NCBI GenBank assembly: GCA_022592435.1
Contig: JABYQS010000089.1
Span: forward strand, 1-64,000
From: Cerioporus squamosus
Lineage: Eukaryota > Basidiomycota > Agaricomycetes > Polyporales > Polyporaceae
Reading direction: 5' to 3'
DNA: 64,000 bases
Below the pieces are notes generated by a model, which saw only the letters and a program-made list of their open reading frames with translations, searched no databases and was not told the DNA's origin. The first letter of the stretch is position 1; the number at the start of each line of letters is the position of its first letter. Positions 37,582 through 47,738 of the stretch are shown in pieces. The translations under genes were made by a program, and so were the position numbers.

Positions 37582-38734
37582 CTACCACTTTGGTTTCCGC
37601 AACGCCTGCTTCGCCGCGAGCGTGCCCCGGCCCCTCGCGCCGCGCACGGTCTGGAGCTCCTTGAACTTCTTCTTGGCGTAGCTCCGCGCCTCGGCGTCGT
37701 CCACGAGCTCGTCGACGAGCGTGCGTTTGCGCGTCGAGCGGGGGAGGTTGTCCCCAAAGGGCGAGTTCGAGGGGATGATGGTGCCGATCTGTACACGAAA
37801 CAATGTCCGACGGGTCAGTCAGTGATCATGAACCCCCGCCGTGTACGGGAGACGGGAGAGGAGGAGGAAGGGCACGCACGGCGAAGTGCTTGGGGAGGCC
37901 CTTGATGCCCTTGCCCTCGCCGGGCTCCTTGCGGTAGAACTGCTTCGGGTCGAGCTGCTTGTGCAGGCGCAGCGCTTCGACTTCGCGGTACATGCGCGGG
38001 AGGTCGGACTCGGGCGGCGCGGGGAGGTCGAACCATGCCTTTCCGGCCGTCTGGTTCTTCATCTGCGGGTAGGGTGTCAGCACGATTGCGTTCAGCAAAT
38101 GAACAGGGAGGAGAGAGGGAGGAGGAGGACACGCACGTTCTTGAGCTCCTTCTTGGTGAGCCGCTTGCCGTCCTTCGTGGCTTGTGGGGGAGGTGCGGGT
38201 GCAGTGATGGTGGATGCGGCCTTTTGCACTTCTTCGATGTCTGGGTCGCGAATTGTGGACGGGCCCTCTCCCCGGTCCTGTGAGAGGTCGATGTATGGTT
38301 TAGGCAGCGAGCCGGTGTCCAGTGGAGGCAGCGGTCTGGGCAAACGGATATGGAGCGAAGGTCAGTTCAGCGGTACGGGGATGAGGGCGTGGCTACGCAC
38401 GGTTGTTCCTTCGCTTCATCCTCATCGTCTGACCCCAGTCGGATGAACTCCTCCTCGCCTCCCGCTGCTCCGGCGGCTTGTAGAGCTTTCGCACGGGCGT
38501 TCTGTCGTGCTTTCGCTAATAGTGAATCCAGTACATCTGGCGAGACGTCGTCTTCAGAATCCGAGTCCGAGGAGTCTGATTCCGAGTCGGAATCTGAGGA
38601 GTCGCTGTCCGAATCCGAGTCTGAAGAGCTTGAGCTGGACGCGGAGTCCTCCACTTCGTTGTGGTCGACCTCATCCTCTTCCAAGTCTTCTGGACGCGCC
38701 TTTCCTTTCCTTTGTCGAGTGCAGCAAGAGCCAT
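37582..38734 (-). CDS. FCF2: Fcf2-type pre-rRNA processing factor
   Basis: Nucleolar SSU-processome protein needed for early cleavages of pre-rRNA (family of yeast Fcf2 and human DNTTIP2). Four exons (plus-strand coordinates): 38401-38734, 38137-38335, 37880-38062, 37582-37788, about 308 residues when corrected. The N-terminal part is acidic with long Ser-Asp runs (SDSDSDSDSSDSDSESD), typical of nucleolar proteins. The Fcf2 domain follows: KAWFDLPAPPESDLPRMYRE, LRLHKQLDPKQFYRK, GIKGLPKHFA, then IGTIIPSNSPFG. It ends KKKFKELQTVR...KPKW. One base is missing in the A/G run near 38699-38712, just after the start codon; adding it makes exon 1 end in the phase required by exon 2. The start at 38734 lies only 171 bases from the divergent COQ5 start. 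Confidence 0.88.
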
Positions 38735-38905
38735 GGCGTGCAAGGCAGCGCGAGAGGGACAACCCAGGAGGAGGCGAATGGGAGGCAAAGATGCTGCAAG
38801 CGCCCGATCGAGAAAATGCAAGCATACACAGGGTGTCAGGAGTCCGCGACGCGATCGTGCCAAACCCCAGGACCCCGTCACGGGTGCAGCCCACCACTCG
38901 CGACG
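38735..38905. promoter_or_regulatory. Short bidirectional promoter between FCF2 and COQ5
   Basis: The two start codons face away from each other across 171 bases, so both promoters and 5' leaders must share this interval or overlap the neighbouring coding region. I see no clear TATA box. Confidence 0.5.
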
Positions 38906-40003
38906 ATGCACCGGACCCTCCGTCTCGCAAACCCGAGGCCCTTCCTCACCGCGACCCGCACCCAGCCCAGGCACCTCGCCGCTGTGCGGCACAACCACCA
39001 AAATGCCTCCCCAGCGCCCTCTGCGAGCTCAGGCTCGAGCGCGAACCTGAACGAGCAGCGGACGACGCACTTTGGCTTCCAGACGGTGCCGGAGGAGGCG
39101 AAGGAGTCCCTCGTGCGCAACGTGTTCGACAGCGTCGCGTCGTCGTACGACCTCATGAACGACGCCATGTCCATGGGCGTGCACCGGCTCTGGAAGGACG
39201 ACTTCGTGGCGCGCCTCAAGCCTGGTGCGCGCGGCCCGCTCCGGTGCATCGACGTCGCGGGCGGCACGGGCGACATCGCGCTGCGCATACTCGACTATGC
39301 AAGGGAGAACTATGCGGACAGGGAGACGAGCGTGGACGTGGTGGATATCAACGGGGAAATGCTCAAGGAGGGCTTCAAGCGGTTCAAGAAGACCATGTAC
39401 CACAACAGTGCGTACGCCGGTTGTTCTCATGTGTTCTGTGTCCCTCATGTATGTCCGTTTTGCTGCAGCCCCGCAGATTGCCTTCAAGGAGGCGAATGCA
39501 CAGGCCATGCCAGAGTCCGAGTTCCCCTCGAATGCGTATGACCTGTACACCATCGCCTTCGGTATCCGTAACTGCACCTCCGTCCCCGACGTCCTCAAGG
39601 AAGCCTACCGCGTCCTCAAGCCCGGAGGCACCTTCGCCTGCCTCGAGTTCAGCCGCGTGAACAACCCTCTCTTCCGCTCGTGAGTTCCTCTCTTGCCTCC
39701 CAACCCCATCTCCCCTCCGTTCACTTTCCACCGCAAGTTGCTGACACACCCGACCCATATGGCAGAGTATACGACCAGTACTCGTTCTCCATCATCCCCC
39801 TGCTCGGCACCATCCTTACCGGCGACCGCGCCTCGTACCAGTACTTGGTGGAGAGCATACGCCGGTTCCCGCCGCAGCCCGAGTTCGCGAAGATGATCCA
39901 GGACGCGGGCTTCACGACCGGCGCGCTGCATGAAGGCAAGGGCGGAGCGTGGATAGACCTCTGGGACGGTATCGCTAGCATCCACACTGGGGTCAAGCTC
40001 TAG
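38906..40003 (+). CDS. COQ5: Ubiquinone biosynthesis C-methyltransferase COQ5
   Basis: S-adenosylmethionine-dependent C-methyltransferase that methylates the demethoxy-benzoquinol intermediate of coenzyme Q in the mitochondrial matrix. Three exons, 38906-39407, 39469-39679 and 39766-40003, encode 316 residues with all phases correct. The first about 45 residues are Arg/Ala/Ser/His-rich without acidic residues, a mitochondrial presequence. UbiE/COQ5 marks follow: [20 protein letters not shown], the SAM-binding [67 protein letters not shown] and ESIRRFPPQ. It is divergent from FCF2 and convergent with the mitochondrial rhomboid gene. Confidence 0.96.
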
Positions 40004-40257
40004 GGCCTGTAGAAACTTGACATATGCGGCATATACTACTATCATCTAATACACGGAGTAAGATCCCCGGGTGAGGCTCATAAGTCTCTGTGATCGTGAC
40101 ATGACAACACAAGCCTACTGGCGAGCGTAGTTGAGTCTTGAAGGGAAGCATATAGACCTCTCCCACTTATCGTAATTTCCTCAGGGCGACAGGGCTGCCA
40201 GTGTATTAGAGTGGAGTGTGTTAGATGCGCTACACAATCTACATCGCACAAGAATCT

Positions 40258-41948
40258 CTATGACCGTCGACGGGACTGAATCTCCTCCGTCGTCAACAGC
40301 TTCGTCCCATGGCCATGGAGATAGAAAGCGGCCGGTAGGTCCCACACTCGGATGTTGTACCATATCTCGGCCCCATACTTGTACCAGAACATCCCGAACA
40401 ACGCACCACCGAGATGCGCGAAGTGGTCCAGGTACCTGTGTAGCGCCAGTCAGTCGTGAGCTCACACGACGGCGCAGAGGAAAGATGATACTCACCTCCA
40501 CCCACGAAGGACCCCAAGGAGGTCGATCGCGACCAGGGTGTAGAACCCGGTCTGGATGTTAATGGGCAGCCATGGCGGGACGACCAACGTGATCTCGGCG
40601 TCGGGGAACCCGAGAGCAGTCAGCGCGAAGAGGGCGTACACCGCTCCTGACGAGCCAAGAGACGAGTGCCCCTCGTTTGCGGCCTTCACCGCCTTGGTGG
40701 TGGCACCTGCTGCTGTCTCGGCCACGGACGCCGTGATAGCCTTCACACCAGACGTCGAGCTCGTGCGTGCGGCGGAAGCTGCTTGCAAGCGAGCGATGAG
40801 CCTGGGGTATTGCCATCGTGCGTGTCCGATGTGGGACACAAGTCCCGAGAAGAGTCCGGCTGTCATGCGATGGCGGAAATGTTAGTATCAGCATATGGGT
40901 AGCATGCGGGGCATCTGGGACTGACCAGAGATGAAGAGAGCGAGTAGGTGCCATTTCGGCGATGCCTCTGAGACCGCCCCGCGTTCTTGCTCGACCTTCT
41001 TGAACTGGATCATGAGCTGCTGGCCGGCTGCCGCGCCTGAAAGAGCGTCAGCCATCCCCAGGAGCACCACAACGCCGTGTCATGGTGAACGTACCGAAGC
41101 TTGCAAGTGCCATGCAGTTGAACAGCAGATGGAAGAAGCTCTCATGACTGTCGAACGTCAGCCAAAGTCTTGGAGGAGAACATGGGTGAGAACGCACCTG
41201 AACATGCTCGTGAAGAGCGTGTACGACCGCCCGGACAGCGGGTTGTGCGTGAAACTGCGCATCATGACTGGTCCCCAGCGAGGGACGCGCCACGCGAGCC
41301 ACACGACGCAGTTGACCGCGCCGATAGCCCAGCACATCCGCTTCCCCTCGGTCGCATTCAGGATGGGCTGGAAGACTTGGACGTATGAGTACGTCAGCAT
41401 GGCCTTCATCGTCTCCGGGAGCGGGTCGATGGCGGACTTGAGTGTAGCCAGCGCGGCCTGCAGTTCCTGAAGAGCCGCATACAGTCGGTGATCTGCACGT
41501 AGGCGACAGAAGGCAGACTTACTCGACCGAATGCAAAGTACTTTACGCGCGCGAGCTCCTCCGATGTCGGCGGTCTGCTCTTGTCGTACCCTCCTTGCGG
41601 CGACGCCCTCAAGTATGCCCACCACTTGAAGAGGTCATAGTTGGTGAGATGTGCCCCGATGGTCAACGCGCCGACGGTTCCAGCTATTGTGAACTGGCAT
41701 ATATGTTAAAAACGCCGCTATGGGAGATCGTAGGAATGACGCACCAGAATCTGGTTTCGTATGGGAACCTTGCGCACGGCCTCGACGAATGACGGCACTG
41801 GCCTGACGACCTCCTCTGCGAACGACGGGTGCTTCGGTGCGCTCTCGCTCAGAAAGCGCGCCAGACGAGGGCTATGAAACGGGGAGAACGAGCGTGGAGG
41901 ACGACATGGCAGCGACCAAGTCCGTGATGAGCGTAGAGTCCAAAGCAT
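40258..41948 (-). CDS. PCP1: Mitochondrial rhomboid protease (PCP1/PARL family)
   Basis: Intramembrane serine protease of the inner mitochondrial membrane; yeast Pcp1 processes Mgm1 and cytochrome c peroxidase. Seven exons (plus-strand coordinates): 41745-41948, 41523-41693, 41198-41466, 41095-41147, 40926-41036, 40496-40859, 40258-40435. They encode 449 residues with no disruption. Residues 1-40 are basic and Ser-rich ([20 protein letters not shown]), a matrix presequence. The rhomboid core follows: [18 protein letters not shown], the [18 protein letters not shown] segment, the catalytic serine in [17 protein letters not shown], and the catalytic histidine in [18 protein letters not shown]. 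The insert between the two last motifs contains an Ala/Ser-rich segment. Its start is 119 bases from the divergent methyltransferase start. Confidence 0.95.
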
Positions 41949-42067
41949 GCGGGCGGTTGGGCCGATGGCGAGCGCGCAGCGCGTCCCTTTTGCCTCCGTC
42001 CTCGACGTCCTCGCCGAGCGTCCACGCACGCTCGCTGCCTCGGAAACACATCGTCTCACTGCTCACG
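41949..42067. promoter_or_regulatory. Very short bidirectional promoter between PCP1 and the methyltransferase
   Basis: Only 119 bases separate the two divergent start codons. Either promoter must overlap the other gene's leader, or one of the two starts lies further in than assigned. Confidence 0.45.
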
Positions 42068-43387
42068 ATGTTCTACTACGTGTTCTTCCTCAGGCCCCCG
42101 CCCACTCAGGTTTCTCCGGCAAATGCGGTTACATTTACACCCCAGGTCGCAAACGATCTCCGGACGGAGGACTTCACGGGAGAGGAGGAGATCTACTACT
42201 CATGGTCGCTCGTGAGCCCCAACCCGTCCGAGCCGTACCCTGCCATTACGCCCCCACAAAAATTGACGACATGGAGGTCAAGCAACTTCAAGGAATTCTC
42301 GGTACCCCTACCCCCGCGCGTCCGGGACGGACAGTCGTACAGACTCGTCCTCACGACCCGACAGCACGGCCGATCGCATATCCTGAACCTCGCATCGCGC
42401 GACATTGGAGAGAAGCCGTTCCCGGTGACGTCCATGCCCATCCTCGTCAGCTCGCGCGCGCGCGCGGGGAACCTGGAGAAGCAGCAGCAGATCGAACGAG
42501 TGTACCGGGTCCCCCTCCAGCCTAACAGCGATGGCTTCTTGACGATCCGGGAGCAGACGTCCTTTGACTTGGACAAGGTATACTCAAGCCCTACGTATCT
42601 TACCGGGTTGCTCATTTTGTAGACCACGGGGGTAGAAAGTATGGGATAGCGGCGTCGGTTTGAGTTCCTGGCTAGTAGAACTCGCGTCTTTCCCATTGGC
42701 GGCCGAAGAACATGCAAGAATCACGCAGGCACGACAGGCCCTGCTCTCGTCTGAGGAACGCAGGATCATAGAGCTAGGTACGCCCGTCGCTCAGGATGAC
42801 TACGTCCAACGCTGACAGTGCACGTAGGCTCAGGGACAGGTATTGTCTCTCTGACGCTTGGTGCACTACGGTCTGCGCGCACGGCCCAGAAGGCAGGATG
42901 TATCCTGACCACTGACCTTGGTGCGTGTTCGCAACAACACCCTGTGCTCAAAGTTGTCTAACTACGCACGTATCCCAGGTTCCGCCTTGCCTCTGTTGCA
43001 GCATAACATCGCTACAAACGCGAGCCTCTTTACCAGCCCTCCCTCATACCCCCGAGCTCTTGAACTAGACTGGGATGAAGCGCTCCCGGAAGGGGTTCGC
43101 TCAGCGGAAGGCGGATTCGACGCCATCATCATGGCGGATGTCACGTACAACACGGCGTCTTTCCCGCTCTCGTGCACACGCTCGATGCGCTCATTCGTCT
43201 GAGCCCACCTGGGCGGTCGCCGACCGTCATTCTGGGATACAAGGAACGCGACCCAGAGGAGCGGACGTTGTGGGAGATGGTGAAGGCTATTGGGGTGACG
43301 TTCGAGCGGGTTGGAGAAAGGGTAGGTGCAGGTCGGGAGCCCGTTGAGATCTGGATTGGTGCATGTACCGACAACTGTTCGAAATGA
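42068..43387 (+). CDS. Family-16 (METTL21/EFM-like) S-adenosylmethionine methyltransferase
   Basis: Probable protein-lysine methyltransferase of the Methyltransferase_16 group. Four exons, 42068-42577, 42636-42777, 42828-42920 and 42979-43387, would encode about 384 residues. The first 170 residues are less conserved. The catalytic part has VWDSGVGLSSWLVELA, the SAM-binding loop ELGSGTGIVSLTLGALRSA, LTTDL, LLQHNI and the post-I motif IIMADVTYNTASFP. VHTLDALIRL and VILGYKERD follow. One base is missing in the CCC near 43163-43166, where the frame jumps between TASFP and LVHTL; with it restored the length fits exactly. The start is the first ATG on this strand that leaves room for a promoter shared with PCP1. 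The exact substrate is not predictable from this sequence. Confidence 0.85.
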
Positions 43388-43787
43388 AGTTGACTATGAA
43401 TCAATGCATAGGCAGTAGCACCGGCAACGTTGACTAGGTGAGTGTTCAGTTGTGAGTCGCAGGGTAGTACCGGATGTCGCGCCTGTCGAGCGAGCGGATC
43501 CGAGGTTGATGCCGGGAACATGACAGGGTTCATTTCGGTGCTCGTCGCGGACGTGCTATGTATGCTAGGCATAATACAATGGAGCCAAGCTCGAATAGAT
43601 ACAGAAGGATCGCTACATGATAATAATAAGTACAGCAAGCACTCGTATGCTAGCACCGTGGTCATGGTCGAACGACTGAAGACGATAAATACACCGTAGG
43701 GCGAGAACTCGGGCAGCCAGTCGCAATGAATCCGACGTTTTGGACAGGTCATCCCAAGAGGGACTCTCAGTATGCATCCAAGACCAC
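43388..43787. other. Convergent spacer
   Basis: Between the methyltransferase stop and the DUF6534-C stop. Only short open frames; nothing recognised. Confidence 0.5.
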
Positions 43788-46170
43788 TCACACCAGAGTG
43801 TTCGGAGTCGAGGAAACGGAGGTATCGTCATACCCCATGTTAGGCTCCTTGATATCGACCTCCTGGATGACTTCCATACGGTCGTGCCTCTCGGCAGTTG
43901 AGCTCTAGCCGCAGAAAACGCATGCGTCAGCGATGCCGCGCCTCCAGAGCGCCTGGATTACATACCTTGCGAGGGTATTGCGGACTGTACTCCGTTCTGG
44001 TCTCAATGGACATCGCTACGCCGTCCAAACGAGCGGGCTGTTGATATTGAGTCTGGTAGGCAAAAGACCGAGTGCCTCCCTTGTGCTCACCTTCGGCCAT
44101 CTGGACCCATGGTCACCGGTGCTGAGGGATTGCTGGAAAGAGTATGGAGCGCTGAAGTCACGATGGTCCCACTGCTGTACGGCGCCTGCCACTTTGTCCC
44201 GCAGTCTTTCGCGGCTGTTGAGACTGCAGGAATGTCAGTATATATCATACTTGCAGAAAGCGGAGACTAAGAAGCACTGGCGACACGCACAGTGCTAGGA
44301 ATGAGTTGACATAGCCTGGGAGGTACGATGATCGGTCAGTCAATAGGTCACGTCCACTCCTGACATTGGCAGTACTTGCATTTGCCCATGATCCAGAAGA
44401 AGCTGAGCCATATCAAGCTCGTGGGCATCGCGGCGAACTAGATGAAGGTCAGCCTTCCATGCGAATGCAGTATTGCAGGAGCAAAACTCACCGTAACGAC
44501 ACATATCGTCCCAATGATGCTGAAGGACGTGCTGTGAGGGTCCAGCCGACAGCACCTCGGAACGACGGACGTACCTAGTGGCCAGTCCGCTGTTTACGCT
44601 GTAGACCATGAGCAAAGCCACAATGGAGTCGGTCCTACAATGTATTCCGAGTTCAGCGATGTCGTTAGCGTGGTCTCGGCCATGCAATCTACCTCTTGGA
44701 GCCCGTACGCATCGTGTACAGGTAGTAGCACATCGCACTAGCGATGATGACGTCGCAGGCGGCCGCGGAGCCAAGACCGAGGCATGTTTCCCACTATGTA
44801 TCCGGACATATGAGTGTCAACACAAGGGAGTAAATGTAAATGCGCACCGTGAGGAACCCGAATTTCGAGAACCGGCCGAGTACGAATCTACGCAGTGTCA
44901 GAGTGCACTCAGGCAGCGCAGCCAAACAGGACTCACGACTCCACGGTAAAGACTGGCAAGACGCGGGAGTCAGCGTAGGATCCTTAGAGACGACTCGCAC
45001 CGAATCTCACCGACGCCGAGACCTGCGAGCGGGACATCGCAAGACGTCGTTCAGAAGGGTGGCTCCACACGCTGAGTTGCCGGGTACTCACTGAAGTGCA
45101 TAAATGCCAAGACGACCTGGCACACGGTTAGATGCCTTTCGGCACGCAACGAGGGTAGAGGTCGACTCACGATGATACCGGTGATTAACCAGTTGTGACT
45201 CACTGTCGATTGGGCGCACGACCGATGAGAACTGAAGGTGATAGTCAATCAGGGGGTTACGCACTGATCCACACGCGACGCGCGAAGAAGCTGGGGAGTT
45301 CGCGGATAAGTACATAGACAGATTGAAGACGCAGCTGGAAGAAAAGGCGTACACTTCGACTATGACTCCGATGAGCCCCTGCCGTGGTCGTCAAAGCAAT
45401 TCAGAACTTGTGCGGATGGGGAGTGAAGAGAGCACGTACATTGCAGTCTACTTGCAGCTGCAGCAAGCAGAAGTCAGCTGAAAACTCGCAAGACAACCGA
45501 TAGAACTCACAGCCATGCTCCTAGAAAAAAAACGGGCAAGGTAAGACAGACGTTACGATCCCATGCGATCGGGAATGCTCGCGCACCATGTGGTTACATC
45601 CAAATTGCCCGCATCGCCGAAGTTCGTGACTAGATACCTGGAGTACTGTCCAGCAGGCGACATATGTGTCTAGCATACCTGTGCTCACCAATATATTGAT
45701 CGCGTGCAAAAAGCAAGATGCAAGGTATCCAGTACTCTGCCGGCGCGCCGCAGTGCAATGAGTACTAGTGTTGGTTCGAATGGTCGTAGGGCTCACGTTA
45801 GTATGACAACCTGTGATCAGCGCATTGAGTGCGAATATTAGGCAGTCGAAGCGCAAGAACGTACGAGCGACTTGATGAAGTATGTGTCATTGGAGTAATT
45901 CCTAGATAGCGGTGAGGATCTGGATGGAACTTGAACTTGGCCCGCGGGACGTACCTGAAGTAGCTGAAACTGAATGTAACCACCATTCAGTAAACCACTC
46001 GCAAACCCATTCACCCGACGTACGTCTGTAGGAGCGTGATCCCATAAAGACTACCACAGATCCCGGCGTGAGTACGGCATGTGAGGCGAGGACACAGGCA
46101 AACGAGCTGACCATGCACTGACGATGAGCCCAATGAGAGCAGCACCAAACGTGCTATCAATTACCGCCAT
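43788..46170 (-). CDS. DUF6534 membrane protein, inverted copy C
   Basis: Third member of the family, on the opposite strand about 20 kb from the tandem pair. It begins MAVIDSTFGAALIGLIVSAW at 46170. It carries the same series of short exons (for example QLVNHR-region donor and acceptor sites, TDSIVALLMVYSVNSGLATR, SKRTG-like loop, NSRERLRDKVAGAVQQ-like segment). The last exon encodes TAERHDRMEVIQEVDIKEP and ends STPNTLV with TGA at 43788-43790. The tail is most similar to that of copy A. I did not check every exon junction, so integrity is not proven. Homologous non-coding sequence precedes copy C (46385-46564) and copy A (20898-21045), indicating that the duplicated unit extended upstream of the gene. 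Confidence 0.78.
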
Positions 46171-47738
46171 CCTCACACCATTCGCAGACGGTTCCGGGAA
46201 AAGGCGAGGAAGGGAAATCTGGAGGGAGCGATGCGCATCAAGTCCTTCAGAGTGTTATAACCTCCGCATAGTACGACCCTATGTCGCCACTGCTCCTGCG
46301 ATCTGTGTACAGATATAAGCTTCTGTTCGTACGAGAACAGCCCCAGAGAACCGAACATTCTTACGTGGCATTGAGGCTAACCAGATATTGAGCCTGCTCG
46401 TTGGTAGAGTGGATAACAAAATACCTTGGCAAGTCGAAATGACGTGTCCAAGCGGAGACAGAGGGTGCCGCTTACCTGAACGACAACGAAGATCCCTGCA
46501 AAGTTCACTGATGGCGATGCCCTTGCCGGCGGCCCAGACGAACACTACATCGAGGTTCGAGGGTAGTTACTACCCGAGTACCGGTTAAAAGGGCCGTGAT
46601 GAACTGTAAACTGCGTGTTGTCAACTGACGCAAGAGGTGAACGGGGAGAGTACATAACTTCGCCGCTCAACTTACGCCGCTCAACATATTTGCAGCGCAA
46701 TATGTCGAATACCCGCCTCTGCGCCCGAAAAAAGTAAAGCCTGCGAGTGGTATAATGAGCGACGCAGCCACATGAGGGTTTAGGTATCTTGGAAGGCAGA
46801 TCCTGGAGGCATGGTCCCGGTCGCAGTGCTACATGGTTTTGCGCGACGGATGAGAGGAGGCGCTTAGCGACTCGTGGTTACTGTCCCATCATGCATCAAA
46901 CCCCTTATGGCAAGAATAGCTTCCCAAGCGGGAGTCGGCTCGAGGTCAAGGTTAACGTTGGCATGGCCTCGAGGCTCTGGCCTCTGGACGTGAGAGGACT
47001 TTGATAGGGTCCTTGCGACCCTTGATCGTGTTCAAATGAGACGACCGTCTGGAGTATCTCACCCAGCGGTCGAATCCTCCTCCGGGTGGAGAAATCTTCG
47101 TGTAGCGCTACACCACCGGCCGAAGCCTATCACCACGCGAACGCAAAAACATCATACCAAAGAGGTGAGATGAACTACGATGGGAATTCCAAGATTGTAT
47201 AACATGAATATAATACAGATGCCAACTATACCAGCCGAGAGAGTTACTGCGCCCCGCCAAAACACCGTGAGTATGTAAGGGTAGAGAAAGAGACAGAGAG
47301 AGAGAACAAAGACGGTACTGTAGCCAGAGTCACGTAGCTGTAAAAATGATATGTATGTGCATGAACGAGCAAACTTCCGCAGCGCGGTTCGTCCAGGGAG
47401 ACAAACGCAGACGGAGGAATTGCGAAACGTAAGGCGCATGGTACGTCGTGAGAGGCGTAGCGGTGCATAGGCATGATACACGAAGAGACAGACACGACCC
47501 AGGCGTCGAAATGAGTCAAAGCACGTAACACGAAACATGCAGTATGGACACAGAGCAGCAACACAGAATAGAGACACAGAAGGGAAGCGCAGAGCACCCG
47601 CGCGCCTCCAATGCCCTCTAGCAGGGCAAGGAGAACACGCAGGTGTCCGCAGCGCCGAAGGCGACGTGGGGGGGAAGACGAAGGCAAGGCAGGGCGGCGG
47701 AAGCGCATCTAGAGTGGTATGTACTACGTACTGTATGC
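46171..47738. other. Spacer upstream of DUF6534-C
   Basis: Contains the dispersed duplicate at 46385-46564 and otherwise only short open frames. Around 47075 a stretch reads GGTCGAATCC, reminiscent of a tRNA T-loop, but no cloverleaf forms. The right part should hold the 3' end of the PH-domain gene. Confidence 0.45.
46385..46564 (-). repeat. Dispersed duplicate, partner of 20898-21045
   Basis: Read on the minus strand it aligns with 20898-21045 through blocks such as GTTGTCGTTC, GCGGCACCCTCTG, CTCCGC and TCCACTCTA.CAACGAGCA. It lies about 0.3 kb upstream of DUF6534-C. It is diverged but clearly common in origin. Confidence 0.6.

Noticed and set aside
38507..38905. N-terminal extension of COQ5 upstream of 38906
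   Set aside because: The extension would overlap the first exon of FCF2 on the other strand. The ATG at 38906 begins a typical mitochondrial presequence and leaves the domain complete.
47060..47110. Possible tRNA T-loop (GGTCGAATCC)
   Set aside because: No matching acceptor, D or anticodon stems can be drawn around it.
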